Made by a program: the position numbers and the translations under genes
Notes under the pieces: generated by a model
What the model was told of the DNA's origin: nothing
The model's database searches: none
Seen by the model: only the letters and a program-made list of their open reading frames with translations
Origin: Anaerolineae bacterium
GTDB lineage: Bacteria; Chloroflexota; Anaerolineae; Aggregatilineales; Phototrophicaceae
Reading direction: 5' to 3'
NCBI GenBank assembly: GCA_017303775.1
Contig: JAFLCH010000006.1
Span: 1 to 41,689, forward strand
Length of the DNA: 41,689 nt
Shown here: positions 1 to 7,900 of the stretch, in pieces
How the letters are laid out: every line of letters begins with the position of its first letter
Numbering within the stretch: position 1 is the first letter of the stretch

Positions 1-1
1 C

Positions 2-517
2 AAACTGGCTGAGCCGATTGTTGATATGATCGGGCCGATGCCTTATCCTGAAATCTATTGGCCGCAAGATCCTGATTATCATCCGGCGACGGCGCTGCGC
101 TCGAAATTCATCGAACGAGTGGATGAGGCTACTGCCCAGATCATGCTCGATCATTTGCAGGCGTCGAGCGCACCGATGCGAATTGCAGAGTTCCGGGTAT
201 TGGGCGGGGCGATGGCACGAATTCCGGTTGAGGCGACGGCCTTTGCCCACCGTTTGAGTCGGGTGATGTTGAGTTTTATCGTCCAATATGAAAACCGCGA
301 TGAAGCGGCGATCCATCATTCATGGGCTGCTGGCGCTGCTGCTGATGTTCAGCAGGGGGCAGGCGTATACGTTAACTTCGTGGGTAACGAGGGCAAGGAA
401 CGCATCAATGATGCGTATCCGAGCGCCACGCAAGAACGGTTGGCAGCGATTAAGGCGAAGTATGATCCGACTAACTTCTTCCGCCGTAATCAGAATATTG
501 CGCCTAAAGCGAAGTAG
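2..517 (+). CDS. FAD-binding oxidoreductase, berberine-bridge (BBE) type, 3' part only
   Basis: The reading frame is open from base 2 with no stop, so the gene begins before the window and only about 171 C-terminal residues are seen. The last 35 residues carry the BBE-type ending: a segment starting YPSATQERLAAIKAKYDP followed by TNFFRRNQNI. This closes berberine-bridge and other FAD-linked (PCMH/BBE) oxidases and contributes to the substrate pocket. The flavin-binding domain lies outside the window, so substrate and flavin linkage cannot be judged. It converges with the YifB gene; a long hairpin lies between them. The family assignment rests on the C-terminal motif and is fairly secure; the reaction is unknown. 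Confidence 0.85.
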   Translation, partial: KLAEPIVDMIGPMPYPEIYWPQDPDYHPATALRSKFIERVDEATAQIMLDHLQASSAPMRIAEFRVLGGAMARIPVEATAFAHRLSRVMLSFIVQYENRDEAAIHHSWAAGAAADVQQGAGVYVNFVGNEGKERINDAYPSATQERLAAIKAKYDPTNFFRRNQNIAPKAK

Positions 518-540
518 CGGCTCTAGCGATTGATTTTGGG

Positions 541-581
541 AGTGAGCAGTTTCTTCAATTGCGATTGGAGAGCTGCTCACT
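541..581. terminator. Hairpin between convergent genes, probable terminator
   Basis: A perfect 9-bp stem (AGTGAGCAG at 541-549 with CTGCTCACT at 573-581) closes a 23-nt loop midway between two convergent stop codons. The T-tract after it is weak on both strands, so bidirectional termination is inferred from position and stem. Confidence 0.5.
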
Positions 582-586
582 TTGCG

Positions 587-2125
587 TTAGTGTGATGACT
601 GGCGGGGACGATACTGGATGGCTTCGGCGACGTGGGCGATTTCGATGTGGTGGCTGCCATCGAGGTCCGCAATGGTGCGGCTGAGCTTGATGATGCGGTG
701 ATAGGAACGGGCACTGAGTTGAAGGCGTTTGGTGGAGACTTCGAGCAGTTGGCGCGCTTCGGTGGACAGGATGCACAACTGCTGAATTTCGCTCACGCCC
801 ATGTCGGCGTTGGCATAGAGACCCGCACGACCTGCAAAGCGCTGACGCTGACGTTCACGAGCTTGCTCGACGCGTTCGCGAACAGCAGCAGAAGATTCGG
901 CGCGATCGGCTGTCATCAGTTTGTCATATTCGACACGCGGGACATCCACGTGCAAATCGATACGATCCAAGAGCGGGCCGGAGAGGCGCCCTTGATAGCG
1001 GGCGATCATGGTGGGGGAACAGGTGCAGGCGCGGGCGGTATCGCCATAATAACCACAGGGGCAGGGGTTCATAGCACCGACAAGCAGGAAATTGGCGGGG
1101 AAGGTCATGGTGCCCTGTGCGCGGCTGATGGTGACGATTTTATCTTCGATGGGTTGGCGGAGGACTTCGAGCGTTTTGGAGGACATCTCCACAATTTCGT
1201 CGACAAAGAGTACGCCACGATGGGCTAGCGAGATTTCTCCGGGTTTGGGAATGGAACCGCCGCCGACTAGACCGGCCTGCGAGATGGTGTGGTGGGGGGC
1301 GCGGAAGGGGCGGGATTGGACGAGCGGATGATCTCCGCGCAGCATATCGGCTACCGAGTAGATGCGTGTGACTTCGAGAGCTTCTTCTAAGGTCAGGCGG
1401 GGGAGGATGCCGGGCATGGCACGGGCAAGGAGCGTTTTGCCAACGCCGGGAGAACCAGAGAAGAGGATGTTATGGTTACCTCCGGCGGCGATTTCCAGCG
1501 CACGTTTGCTGTGCTGCTGCCCTTTGATGTCTGCGAAGTCCACGATGCCCTCTGGAATAAGACCAGCTTCGATGTTCAGCGGCGGCGGGGTATAAGGGGG
1601 AATGGGTTGTAAACCGTAAAGGTGCTCGACTAAGTGCCCCAGCGATTCAACGGGTATAATTTGGACGCCAGTGATAAGACCGGCTTGCGGCGCGTCTTCG
1701 GCGGCGACATAAACGCGGCTGATTCCGCGCTCGAAAGCGGTATAGACCATCGGCATGATGCCTTTGATATGGCGGACGCTGCCATCTAGCGATAGTTCAC
1801 CAAGGAAGAGACTATCTGCAATCGAGTCTAGAGGCACTTGATCGGTGGCAGCGAGGACTCCGACGGCGATGGCAAGATCATAAGCGGGACCATGTTTAGG
1901 CATGTCGGCGGGGGAAAGATTGACGACGTAGGCTTTGTTGGGGAATTGAAGGCGGGCGTTTTTGATGGCGGCACGCACGCGTTCCCTGCTTTCTTTGACG
2001 GCACTATCTGGTAACCCTACGATATTGAAAGAGGGTACACCAACACGAGGGTTGAAATCTACTTCAACTTCAATGATGCGGCCTTCCAAACCCAGCAGGG
2101 CGCAGGCGTTAACGATCGCGAGCAT
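587..2125 (-). CDS. yifB: YifB/ComM family Mg-chelatase-like AAA+ ATPase
   Basis: The 512 residues are full length for the family. An N-terminal Lon-protease-like (S5-fold) domain covers about residues 1-170, starting MLAIVNACALLGLEG and including NLSPADMPKHGPAYDL. An AAA+ Mg-chelatase module follows, with Walker A GSPGVGKT at 224-231, Walker B GVLFVDEI at 304-311 and a Cys-rich NPCPCG...CTCSP stretch at 353-371. The C-terminal chelatase-like domain ends near 500. In naturally transformable bacteria ComM is a helicase that helps branch migration of incoming DNA; the family is widespread and the role here is not proven. The gene is monocistronic, convergent with the oxidoreductase and divergent from the acylphosphatase gene. 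An AAGAGA-like ribosome site precedes the ATG. Confidence 0.95.
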   Translation of the reverse strand: MLAIVNACALLGLEGRIIEVEVDFNPRVGVPSFNIVGLPDSAVKESRERVRAAIKNARLQFPNKAYVVNLSPADMPKHGPAYDLAIAVGVLAATDQVPLDSIADSLFLGELSLDGSVRHIKGIMPMVYTAFERGISRVYVAAEDAPQAGLITGVQIIPVESLGHLVEHLYGLQPIPPYTPPPLNIEAGLIPEGIVDFADIKGQQHSKRALEIAAGGNHNILFSGSPGVGKTLLARAMPGILPRLTLEEALEVTRIYSVADMLRGDHPLVQSRPFRAPHHTISQAGLVGGGSIPKPGEISLAHRGVLFVDEIVEMSSKTLEVLRQPIEDKIVTISRAQGTMTFPANFLLVGAMNPCPCGYYGDTARACTCSPTMIARYQGRLSGPLLDRIDLHVDVPRVEYDKLMTADRAESSAAVRERVEQARERQRQRFAGRAGLYANADMGVSEIQQLCILSTEARQLLEVSTKRLQLSARSYHRIIKLSRTIADLDGSHHIEIAHVAEAIQYRPRQSSH

Positions 2126-2250
2126 AAGTGTTCTCTTTTACTGTGAACGGGGTCTAAAGTTGGTAAGTGTATTTCTATTGTAAGAGAGAATTGGCAATTG
2201 GTGACCTTGAAACTTCAGGAACAAAGTCACTCCAAGTTTTAGTATGAATA

Positions 2251-2259
2251 TGCTATAAT
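2251..2259 (+). promoter_or_regulatory. Extended -10 promoter for acylphosphatase operon
   Basis: TGCTATAAT is a perfect extended -10 element (TGn plus TATAAT at 2254-2259). No good -35 is seen, as expected for this promoter class. The predicted start, about 7 nt downstream, falls at or next to the ATG at 2267. Confidence 0.65.
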
Positions 2260-2266
2260 CTCACCT

Positions 2267-2317
2267 ATGTCTGAACTGAAACATCAACAGGTGTGGATTG
2301 ATGCATACGGGCGATAA
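2267..2317 (+). CDS. Possible 16-codon leader ORF overlapping the acylphosphatase start
   Basis: The ORF (ATG TCT GAA ... CGA TAA) encodes MSELKHQQVWIDAYGR and runs 17 nt into the acylphosphatase gene in another frame. It has no Shine-Dalgarno sequence. Its ATG sits where the transcript from the extended -10 box should begin, so a leaderless uORF that couples translation is possible. A chance ORF of this length is also plausible. Confidence 0.25.
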   Translation: MSELKHQQVWIDAYGR

Positions 2318-2582
2318 GCGACTGCATGCTCGGATTTATGGACGGGTGCAAGGAGTCAGCTTTCGCTATAATACATTGCAGACCGCGAACCGGTTAGGTG
2401 TACGAGGATGGGTTCGGAATCGACCTGATGGTTCGGTTGAAGTGATGGCTGAAGGGACACAGGGTGTTCTGGAGGCGCTAGTTGAATTTTTGAATACTGG
2501 ACCGATAGGCGCTTATGTGCGACAGGTCGATGTTGAATGGTCGGCTGCAATTGATGAATTTGAATATTTTCAGGTGCGTTGA
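2301..2582 (+). CDS. acyP: Acylphosphatase
   Basis: A 93-residue protein of the usual acylphosphatase size. It hydrolyses acyl phosphates such as acetyl phosphate and carbamoyl phosphate. The signature loop GRVQGVSFR near residues 15-23 supplies the phosphate-binding Arg. GVRGWVRNRPDGSVEV carries the catalytic Asn in the family pattern GWVRN. The ATG at 2301 is preferred to the TTG one codon earlier; an AGGTG ribosome site lies just upstream. It is followed 28 nt later by the PHAX-domain gene, so the two are probably co-transcribed. A link between their functions is not obvious. Confidence 0.95.
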   Translation: MHTGDKRLHARIYGRVQGVSFRYNTLQTANRLGVRGWVRNRPDGSVEVMAEGTQGVLEALVEFLNTGPIGAYVRQVDVEWSAAIDEFEYFQVR

Positions 2583-2610
2583 CCGCTTAGTGGGGGCGGC
2601 GTAAGCATCC

Positions 2611-3723
2611 ATGAGTGATGAGACCAAGAAAAAAGTGCCATGGGCTGAGATCAAGGCAGCAGCGAATGAAATCGCTGACCTGCTGGGCGAGACCCATGCG
2701 GTACCTCGTGCGCAGATCCGGCATGTTGTCGAAGCATGTGGGATTGAGTTCGCACGCGGATTGTATCAAGAGACCCAACAGATCGAGGCTGATGGTGGCT
2801 TAATGCTGCCGGATCAATCTCGACGACGGACGGTAGGCGGCGTGTTTTTTCATCTAGCACGCAAGAAGTTGGCCCCGGAACTGGTCAAGAAAATATTCCC
2901 CGGATATAAACGAAAGCAGAAACCTAAGCAGCAGAAAGCCTCATCTGCGCCAGTACAGACTGTTGTGGTGGAAGAACTGCCTGTTTTTGTGTGGGATGAG
3001 CGTGCTGGACTCGTTGAGATGTTGGCAGCTGAGCAAGGAGTGGTCAGCTCTATGAAAGTAACATTGATTGGTAGACCGGGTAAAATTGAAGCACGAAAAG
3101 ATGTCATCATCACGACGATGCTGCATACGATTCAGTCCCCGATGCTGCCGAAAGGTGTGCCGATGCCACCGAGCGACCCGATGTTATATACGGTTTATAT
3201 CTCGGCAAAACAATGGCGCAAGATTGAAGCTGCTATTGCTGATCCGGCAGATTCGTTGATCGTTGAAGGGCTTTGCACATACGATCCGGCGATCAAAGGG
3301 ATGGCTGTGTTTGCTACAAATGCATTGAGCAAATCGATGGAAATCAAGCGGCGCGATGGGCAGAAAGCAGCCTCACAGTCGAACCCTGCACCTGCCACGG
3401 AAGAGACTGAAGCACCTGCTGCGGTATCGACTCCACCACCTGCCGTAAACCCGCCGCTACCTAAACCAAAAAAGTCGCGGATTGCTGAGAGTTTACCTGT
3501 GGTTGAACCCGCGCCCACGGTTGTGCCATCAATCCCCGGACTCCCCGCGGATGTGGCGCAAAAACTACAAGAGTTATATGCATCAGCTTCACTTTTCCGC
3601 CAGAAGGTTGCGACGATTCAGTCCAAGCCTGCGGGGCAGCAGTTCGGATTGGAGATGACACAGAAGCTGTTGAAGAACGTTGAGGATGAAATCGCCGCGC
3701 TAGAAAAGAAGTATGCTGAATAG
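2611..3723 (+). CDS. PHAX RNA-binding domain protein with middle domain and coiled-coil tail
   Basis: A 370-residue protein. Residues about 30-105 match the RNA-binding domain of eukaryotic PHAX, the snRNA-export adaptor: ETQQIEADGGLML, then SRRRTVGGVFFHLARK at 70-85, then a basic KRKQKPKQQK stretch. In PHAX the corresponding segment is a Gly-Gly-Leu followed by SRRRTPGGVF. Residues about 120-255 form a second globular region, mostly predicted beta, that I do not recognise. Next is a Pro/Ala-rich linker (about 257-320). A charged helical tail (about 322-370) contains LQELYASASLFRQK and is likely a coiled coil. Bacterial members of the PHAX domain family are known to exist; their RNA targets are, as far as I know, undefined. 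Cytoplasmic RNA binding is inferred. The gene lies between acylphosphatase and the ribosomal protein L32 gene. Confidence 0.75.
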   Translation: MSDETKKKVPWAEIKAAANEIADLLGETHAVPRAQIRHVVEACGIEFARGLYQETQQIEADGGLMLPDQSRRRTVGGVFFHLARKKLAPELVKKIFPGYKRKQKPKQQKASSAPVQTVVVEELPVFVWDERAGLVEMLAAEQGVVSSMKVTLIGRPGKIEARKDVIITTMLHTIQSPMLPKGVPMPPSDPMLYTVYISAKQWRKIEAAIADPADSLIVEGLCTYDPAIKGMAVFATNALSKSMEIKRRDGQKAASQSNPAPATEETEAPAAVSTPPPAVNPPLPKPKKSRIAESLPVVEPAPTVVPSIPGLPADVAQKLQELYASASLFRQKVATIQSKPAGQQFGLEMTQKLLKNVEDEIAALEKKYAE

Positions 3724-3742
3724 CGCGAGGGTGTTTGTTACC

Positions 3743-3771
3743 TTGACTTCAAACCTCTCGAACCTTATAAT
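3743..3771 (+). promoter_or_regulatory. Sigma-A promoter for rpmF
   Basis: TTGACT at 3743-3748, a 17-bp spacer and a perfect TATAAT at 3766-3771. A GAGGAG ribosome site follows, just before the GTG start at 3812. Confidence 0.85.
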
Positions 3772-3811
3772 CCACAGTCTTGATGAACTGTCATTTTGAG
3801 GAGAACAACCC

Positions 3812-3997
3812 GTGGGTCCGCTACCTAAACGTAGACACTCCAGCACACGCCGTAACAAGCGTCGTTCGCATGATGCCCTGAGCTTGAATCACCTTGTTGT
3901 GTGCGAAAGCTGTGGTGAATACCACGTCGCGCACCGTGTTTGCCCCAAATGCGGCACATACAAAGGTGAAACCGTTGTTGAAGTCAAAGAAGCCTAA
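3812..3997 (+). CDS. rpmF: 50S ribosomal protein L32 (zinc-binding form)
   Basis: A 61-residue protein with the L32 opening MGPLPKRRHSSTRRNKRRSH and two CxxC pairs, CESC and CPKC, that bind zinc. The Cys-plus form is kept, unlike zinc-free paralogues used under zinc shortage. The start is GTG with a strong GAGGAG site about 7 nt upstream. It has its own consensus promoter and a terminator directly downstream. Many bacteria have rpmF followed by plsX and fab genes; here plsX is absent and fabD comes next. Confidence 0.97.
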   Translation: MGPLPKRRHSSTRRNKRRSHDALSLNHLVVCESCGEYHVAHRVCPKCGTYKGETVVEVKEA

Positions 3998-4018
3998 GCT
4001 TCGTCACAAGCCATAATG

Positions 4019-4056
4019 AAAGCCGCACTGATGCAAACCAGCGCGGCTTTTGTTTT
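4019..4056 (+). terminator. Rho-independent terminator of rpmF
   Basis: The stem pairs AAGCCGCACTG (4019-4029) with CAGCGCGGCTT (4039-4049), 11 positions with one mismatch and a 9-nt loop. TTTGTTTT follows. Confidence 0.9.
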
Positions 4057-4128
4057 GGTGGGGAGATGCAACCTGACTGTGTCTGACGTGTTTTGAATAG
4101 TAGATAATCAGGTTATTAAAGGTAAGTC

Positions 4129-5082
4129 ATGATGGATTGGACGAAAACTGCATTTGTGTTTCCGGGGCAAGGCTCGCAGGTTATTGGCATGGGTAAAGAT
4201 TTGGCTGATGCCTACCCGATTGTGCGGGACACATTTGCTGAGGCGGATGCTATTTTAGGGTTCTCACTTTCCGGACTCTGTTTCGACGGACCAGAGGATG
4301 CGCTGAATGAGACAATCAATACGCAGCCCGCTCTGTACACCTGCGGGATCGCGATTTTGCGGGCGCTTCATGAACTGCTGCCCGATGCAAACCCAGCGTT
4401 TGTGGCCGGACACAGTTTAGGGGAGTTTACGGCGCTGGCGGCAGCGGGCGCTGTGTCGTTCGAAGATGGACTGCGATTGGTGCGGGAACGTGGACGCTTG
4501 ATGAAAGAAGCAGGCGAGAAAAGCCCCGGAGCGATGGCTGCTGTGTTGGGGCTTGATGCGGTGCAGGTGCGGGAGGTGTGTGCTCAAGCAAGCCAACAGA
4601 CCGGCGGCATTCTAATTCTGGCGAACGATAACTGCCCCGGACAAAGTGTGATTTCTGGTGATGATGCCACAATTGAAGCCGGAATGAAGCTAATGAGCGA
4701 GGCTGGGGCTAAACGTGTGGTCAAACTCGCGGTGAGTATTGCGGCACATTCACCGTTGATGGAAAGCGCTGCTGAGTCTTTCCGGCAAGTGTTGGCAACG
4801 ACAGCATTCAAGAGAGCACACACAGTGGTTTATGGCAACGTTAATGCTGCCCCATTGAATGATGTCGATTCGATTCGTCGCGAGTTGGATTTACAACTAA
4901 CACAATCTGTTCGGTGGACTGAATCGGTGCAAGGGATGGTGGCGGCAGGAGCTGAAACATTCCTCGAATTAGGGCCGAAGGATGTGCTGGCAGGACTGCT
5001 GAAACGGATCGACCGTTCAAAGACCGGTCGGGCGGTTAATAGTGTAGAGAGTTTGCAAAAGTTGGCTGCCGATGGTGGATAG
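4129..5082 (+). CDS. fabD: Malonyl-CoA:acyl-carrier-protein transacylase
   Basis: The 317 residues match FabD length. It moves malonyl groups from CoA to acyl carrier protein for fatty-acid elongation in the cytosol. GQGSQ at 13-17 forms the oxyanion region. GHSLGE at 94-99 holds the nucleophile Ser96. An Arg in VRERGRLM near 119-123 binds the malonyl carboxylate. AAHSPLM holds the catalytic His near 207. Two ATG codons in tandem (4129 and 4132) could start translation. Other fab genes are not in the window, so fabD appears alone between the rpmF terminator and the leader of the aminotransferase. Confidence 0.97.
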   Translation: MMDWTKTAFVFPGQGSQVIGMGKDLADAYPIVRDTFAEADAILGFSLSGLCFDGPEDALNETINTQPALYTCGIAILRALHELLPDANPAFVAGHSLGEFTALAAAGAVSFEDGLRLVRERGRLMKEAGEKSPGAMAAVLGLDAVQVREVCAQASQQTGGILILANDNCPGQSVISGDDATIEAGMKLMSEAGAKRVVKLAVSIAAHSPLMESAAESFRQVLATTAFKRAHTVVYGNVNAAPLNDVDSIRRELDLQLTQSVRWTESVQGMVAAGAETFLELGPKDVLAGLLKRIDRSKTGRAVNSVESLQKLAADGG

Positions 5083-5132
5083 TAAGGCATTCTGCACAAG
5101 CACAGCTTGAATCCATTCTACAACCTGCCACA

Positions 5133-5161
5133 TTGACAGACTTTTGTTCAGGAGTCACAAT
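5133..5161 (+). promoter_or_regulatory. Candidate promoter in the leader of the aminotransferase gene
   Basis: A perfect TTGACA (5133-5138), a 17-bp spacer and CACAAT (5156-5161, four of six matches). If used, transcription starts near 5168. This conflicts with the leader ORF starting at 5160, so only one of the two is likely to be real. Confidence 0.45.
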
Positions 5162-5210
5162 GGATTGGCATATAAAAACTGACAGGATCGGATCATTATG
5201 TTTGGTCTGA
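5160..5210 (+). CDS. Possible leader peptide ORF (16 codons)
   Basis: The ORF encodes MDWHIKTDRIGSLCLV. An AGGAG ribosome site at 5150-5154, 5 nt before the ATG, is a good signal for so short an ORF. It precedes the intrinsic terminator at 5292-5316 and the aminotransferase gene, the order expected of an attenuator. There is no run of one amino acid, though Ile, Leu, Leu and Val occur in the last seven residues. Function is conjecture. Confidence 0.3.
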   Translation: MDWHIKTDRIGSLCLV

Positions 5211-5291
5211 ACACTACCACCAATATGGATACTAATAACATCACATGACCCGGGTGGGGGCTTGTCTGGTTCAGTACATCAGTTGACACAG

Positions 5292-5316
5292 CACCCCGCG
5301 AGGGGTGTTTTTGTTT
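5292..5316 (+). terminator. Intrinsic terminator in the 5' leader of the aminotransferase gene
   Basis: CACCCC (5292-5297), loop GCGA and GGGGTG (5302-5307), followed by TTTTTGTTT. It lies only 33 nt before the TTG start at 5349. CGGGTG, about 50 nt upstream, can pair with CACCCCG with one bulge, giving a possible antiterminator. It could instead end a small RNA or the fabD transcript. Confidence 0.75.
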
Positions 5317-5348
5317 AGAAGGCTAATTAAAGTCATTGGAGGTCTTTT

Positions 5349-6674
5349 TTGGTTACGAAAGATCAATTGGTCACCAGTTTGGATACACCACAATTTGTTG
5401 TACCTGCCGAAAATCGTGTTCCTGTCACTCACTATCCGGCAGATATGGCAACGATTCCGCCGTCGCGTATGTTCTTGATTCGCGATGCACTGAAGAAGTA
5501 TAAGGAGGTGGCGGGGGCTGATGCACCGACATTCGATGCTTCGCAGGGGGATGGTGGTGCCAGCTTGCCGGGCGTTCCGGTAGAAATTCTAGAGCGCGCG
5601 AGTGAACTGCAAATCAAGAAGGGGACGGCTTATGACCAACCGTGGGGTACCCCTCAGTTCCGTAAGGCAGCAGTTGAGCTTTACTGGAAGCTTGATCCTG
5701 CGACAGGGTGGGGCGAACCCAATATCTGCTTTGTGCAGGGCGGGCGCGATGGCTTGCAGAAGGCTTATGCGGCTATGCTGGCGCTGGGTAATCAAGAAAC
5801 CGGGGATGCGCTGGTTGTGAGCCGCGTACCATGGATTTCTTATAACTGGGGGCCGTACATGGTGGGGCTAAATGTGCTGTTGGCTCCGGGCGATCCGGCT
5901 CAAGGTTGGCGCTACACCCCTGAATCCATTAAGGCCTGCGCCGAATATGCTGCTAAAGAAGGCCGTAAGGTAGCAGGATTGGTCATCACCTCACCAGATA
6001 ACCCGACAGGCCGCACGATCCCCGTTTCGGAACAGATTGAACTGGCGCGTGTTGCGCTGGAAAATGGTTATCCTTATGTGCTGTTTGACTGGATTTACCA
6101 TTGGGTGACTGACGGTGGCCCGTCGGATATAAATGTGGTGCTCAACGCGTTCTCACCCGAACAGCGTGAGCGGCTGATCTTCCTTGATGGCATCACCAAG
6201 AGTCTGGGCGCTTCAAATATTCGAAGCGCACATCTGGTCGCTGGGAAAAAGGTTATTGACTATATCAGCAGCCAGTCGTCTCATGGTGTTGTTCCGGGAT
6301 TTTATGCGCAGGCTGTAGCAATTGCGGCTTATGAAATGGGATTCGGGAAGGCAGCGTCTGGCATTATTGATGCCTGTAAGCAGAGCCGTCAGATTTTGCG
6401 CCGTGACCTCGCGGCGACTGGTGTCAACGCAATCATGGGTGACGGCTATTATGCGTTTATTGACTGTACGCCGTTCATTGAAGCTGGCGGATTGGCTGAC
6501 AGCGAATCATTGATGAGTTATCTGGCGGAACAGTATGGTGTCGCTGTGGTTGCTGGATTGTATTTCTCGGATGCGGGCAAGAATTGGGTACGTTTCTCGT
6601 ATGCGCTGCCACCGGAAAAGACCGAGAAGGCTTATAAGCGCATGTATGAAGGCCTTGCTGCGTTGGGTAAGTAA
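5349..6674 (+). CDS. PLP-dependent class I/II aminotransferase
   Basis: A 441-residue fold-type I aminotransferase. SPDNPTG at 215-221 holds the PLP-contacting Asn. LFDWIY at 245-250 holds the Asp and Tyr of the cofactor site. GITKSLGASNIR at 281-292 carries the Schiff-base Lys284. WVRFSYAL near the end holds the Arg for the substrate carboxylate. The opening motif ASQGDGGASLPGVP resembles the AspC/MalY-like superfamily start. Substrate cannot be told from sequence. The start is TTG at 5349, supported by GGAGG at 5338-5342 with 6 nt spacing. A leader with a possible ORF and a terminator hairpin precedes it, so amino-acid-dependent attenuation is possible. Confidence 0.9.
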   Translation: MVTKDQLVTSLDTPQFVVPAENRVPVTHYPADMATIPPSRMFLIRDALKKYKEVAGADAPTFDASQGDGGASLPGVPVEILERASELQIKKGTAYDQPWGTPQFRKAAVELYWKLDPATGWGEPNICFVQGGRDGLQKAYAAMLALGNQETGDALVVSRVPWISYNWGPYMVGLNVLLAPGDPAQGWRYTPESIKACAEYAAKEGRKVAGLVITSPDNPTGRTIPVSEQIELARVALENGYPYVLFDWIYHWVTDGGPSDINVVLNAFSPEQRERLIFLDGITKSLGASNIRSAHLVAGKKVIDYISSQSSHGVVPGFYAQAVAIAAYEMGFGKAASGIIDACKQSRQILRRDLAATGVNAIMGDGYYAFIDCTPFIEAGGLADSESLMSYLAEQYGVAVVAGLYFSDAGKNWVRFSYALPPEKTEKAYKRMYEGLAALGK

Positions 6675-6696
6675 GGTAATACAAAGTGTCGGATTT

Positions 6697-6734
6697 GAGG
6701 GCGTAGGTGATATCCTACACCCTCTTTTTATTTT
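6697..6734 (+). terminator. Rho-independent terminator of the aminotransferase gene
   Basis: GAGGGcGTAGG (6697-6707) pairs with CCTACaCCCTC (6714-6724), with one internal mismatch and a 6-nt loop. TTTTTATTTT follows. Its end touches the stop codon of the convergent aldo/keto reductase. Confidence 0.9.
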
Positions 6735-7748
6735 CTATGAAGGCGGAACGCGCTTACGCGTGTAACGGCTGATGAAGTTGTAGGGGGAGGGGAGCGGAAT
6801 CGCACTAACTTCGTTCAAGCGCGTTACCTCTTCCACAGACAACTTCCAGCCTACGCTGCCAAGATTTTGCGCCAACTGTTCCGGTGTGCGTGCGCCAAAG
6901 ATCGGAGCTGTGACGCCCGGCTGGCGCAGCACCCAGTTGACGGCTACCTGTGAGGGAGTTTTGTTGTTGGCTTCGGCAATAGCGATCAGCGCATCAATAA
7001 TGTTCCATGTATGATCTGTTTCCCGCTGCTCAGGTAGATCATCCCAGCGATCACCTCTCCCAACACGGCTGTCAGGCGGCGGCGGTTGGTTGCGGCGATA
7101 TTTCCCTGTTAACCAGCCACCTGCTAATGGAGACCAACAGATGACCCCGATTCCTTCCTGCTGGCAAAGAGGGAGAATTTCCCACTCGGTGCTGCGTACC
7201 AGCAGGCTGTATTCTGGCTGAAGGCAGTCAATTCGCGACCAACCCTGCCGTTCACTGGTCATAATGGCACGGGTGAGCTGTGAAGGTGTGTAGTTGGATG
7301 CGCCGATATAACGCACTTTGCCAGCCTGTACCAAATCATCAAAGGCACGCAAAGTCTCTTCGATGGGGGTAGCTGCGTCCCAGCAGTGTGCCTGATATAG
7401 GTCAACATAATCGGTTTGTAGACGCCGCAAACTGGCTTCGATTTGGGTGAAAATGTGTTTACGAGACAGGCCGGTGTCGTTTATGCCAGTGCCAGCGGGG
7501 AAAAAGACCTTGGTCGCGATGACCAGTTGATCACGATTCCCCCGATTGCGCAGCCAGTTCCCCAGAATGATTTCTGACTGCCCGCTGTTGTACGTGTTAG
7601 ATGTATCGAAGAAATTCCCGCCTGCTTCAATGAACTGATCTGCCATGCGATGTGCAAGGGTTTCCTCTGTGACCCAGCCAAAGGTTTGTGTTCCCATACA
7701 GAGTTCGGAAACTTGCAGCCCAGTTTTGCCCATATAACGATAATCCAT
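6735..7748 (-). CDS. Aldo/keto reductase
   Basis: A 337-residue NADPH-dependent (beta/alpha)8 oxidoreductase. The tetrad is visible: Asp48 and Tyr53 in FFDTSNTYNSG, Lys80 in VIATK and His121 in DLYQAHCWD. The tail motif IFGARTPEQLAQNLG is the cofactor-phosphate-binding region. It resembles the YajO/YhdN-like branch; substrates of these enzymes are broad. The ATG at 7748 is chosen because GGAG lies about 10 nt upstream and MDYRYMGKTGLQVSELCMG is the usual family opening; an upstream in-frame start at 7778 would add ten unrelated residues. It is divergent from the BtuF-like gene. Confidence 0.95.
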   Translation of the reverse strand: MDYRYMGKTGLQVSELCMGTQTFGWVTEETLAHRMADQFIEAGGNFFDTSNTYNSGQSEIILGNWLRNRGNRDQLVIATKVFFPAGTGINDTGLSRKHIFTQIEASLRRLQTDYVDLYQAHCWDAATPIEETLRAFDDLVQAGKVRYIGASNYTPSQLTRAIMTSERQGWSRIDCLQPEYSLLVRSTEWEILPLCQQEGIGVICWSPLAGGWLTGKYRRNQPPPPDSRVGRGDRWDDLPEQRETDHTWNIIDALIAIAEANNKTPSQVAVNWVLRQPGVTAPIFGARTPEQLAQNLGSVGWKLSVEEVTRLNEVSAIPLPSPYNFISRYTRKRVPPS

Positions 7749-7900
7749 TATGTTGCTCACTCCAGAATAAATATACAAATTTACCGGATTATGACGGGGA
7801 AACTAGTTTCGAACCAGTTACATTGTGATCCAACTCATGAGATAGATTTTTGAATATAGGGGCGATAGAATCAAACTTTGAAGCTATTTTGAGGAATACT

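Noticed and set aside
632-1228. Long plus-strand ORF of 198 codons
   Set aside because: It lies antisense inside the clear YifB/ComM gene, has no ribosome site and no recognisable domain. Codon bias of the opposite gene explains the open frame.
5083-5348. T-box riboswitch or SRP RNA
   Set aside because: GGGTGG appears, but the conserved T-box continuation (NACCGCG) and stem-I motifs are missing; the SRP RNA core is absent too.
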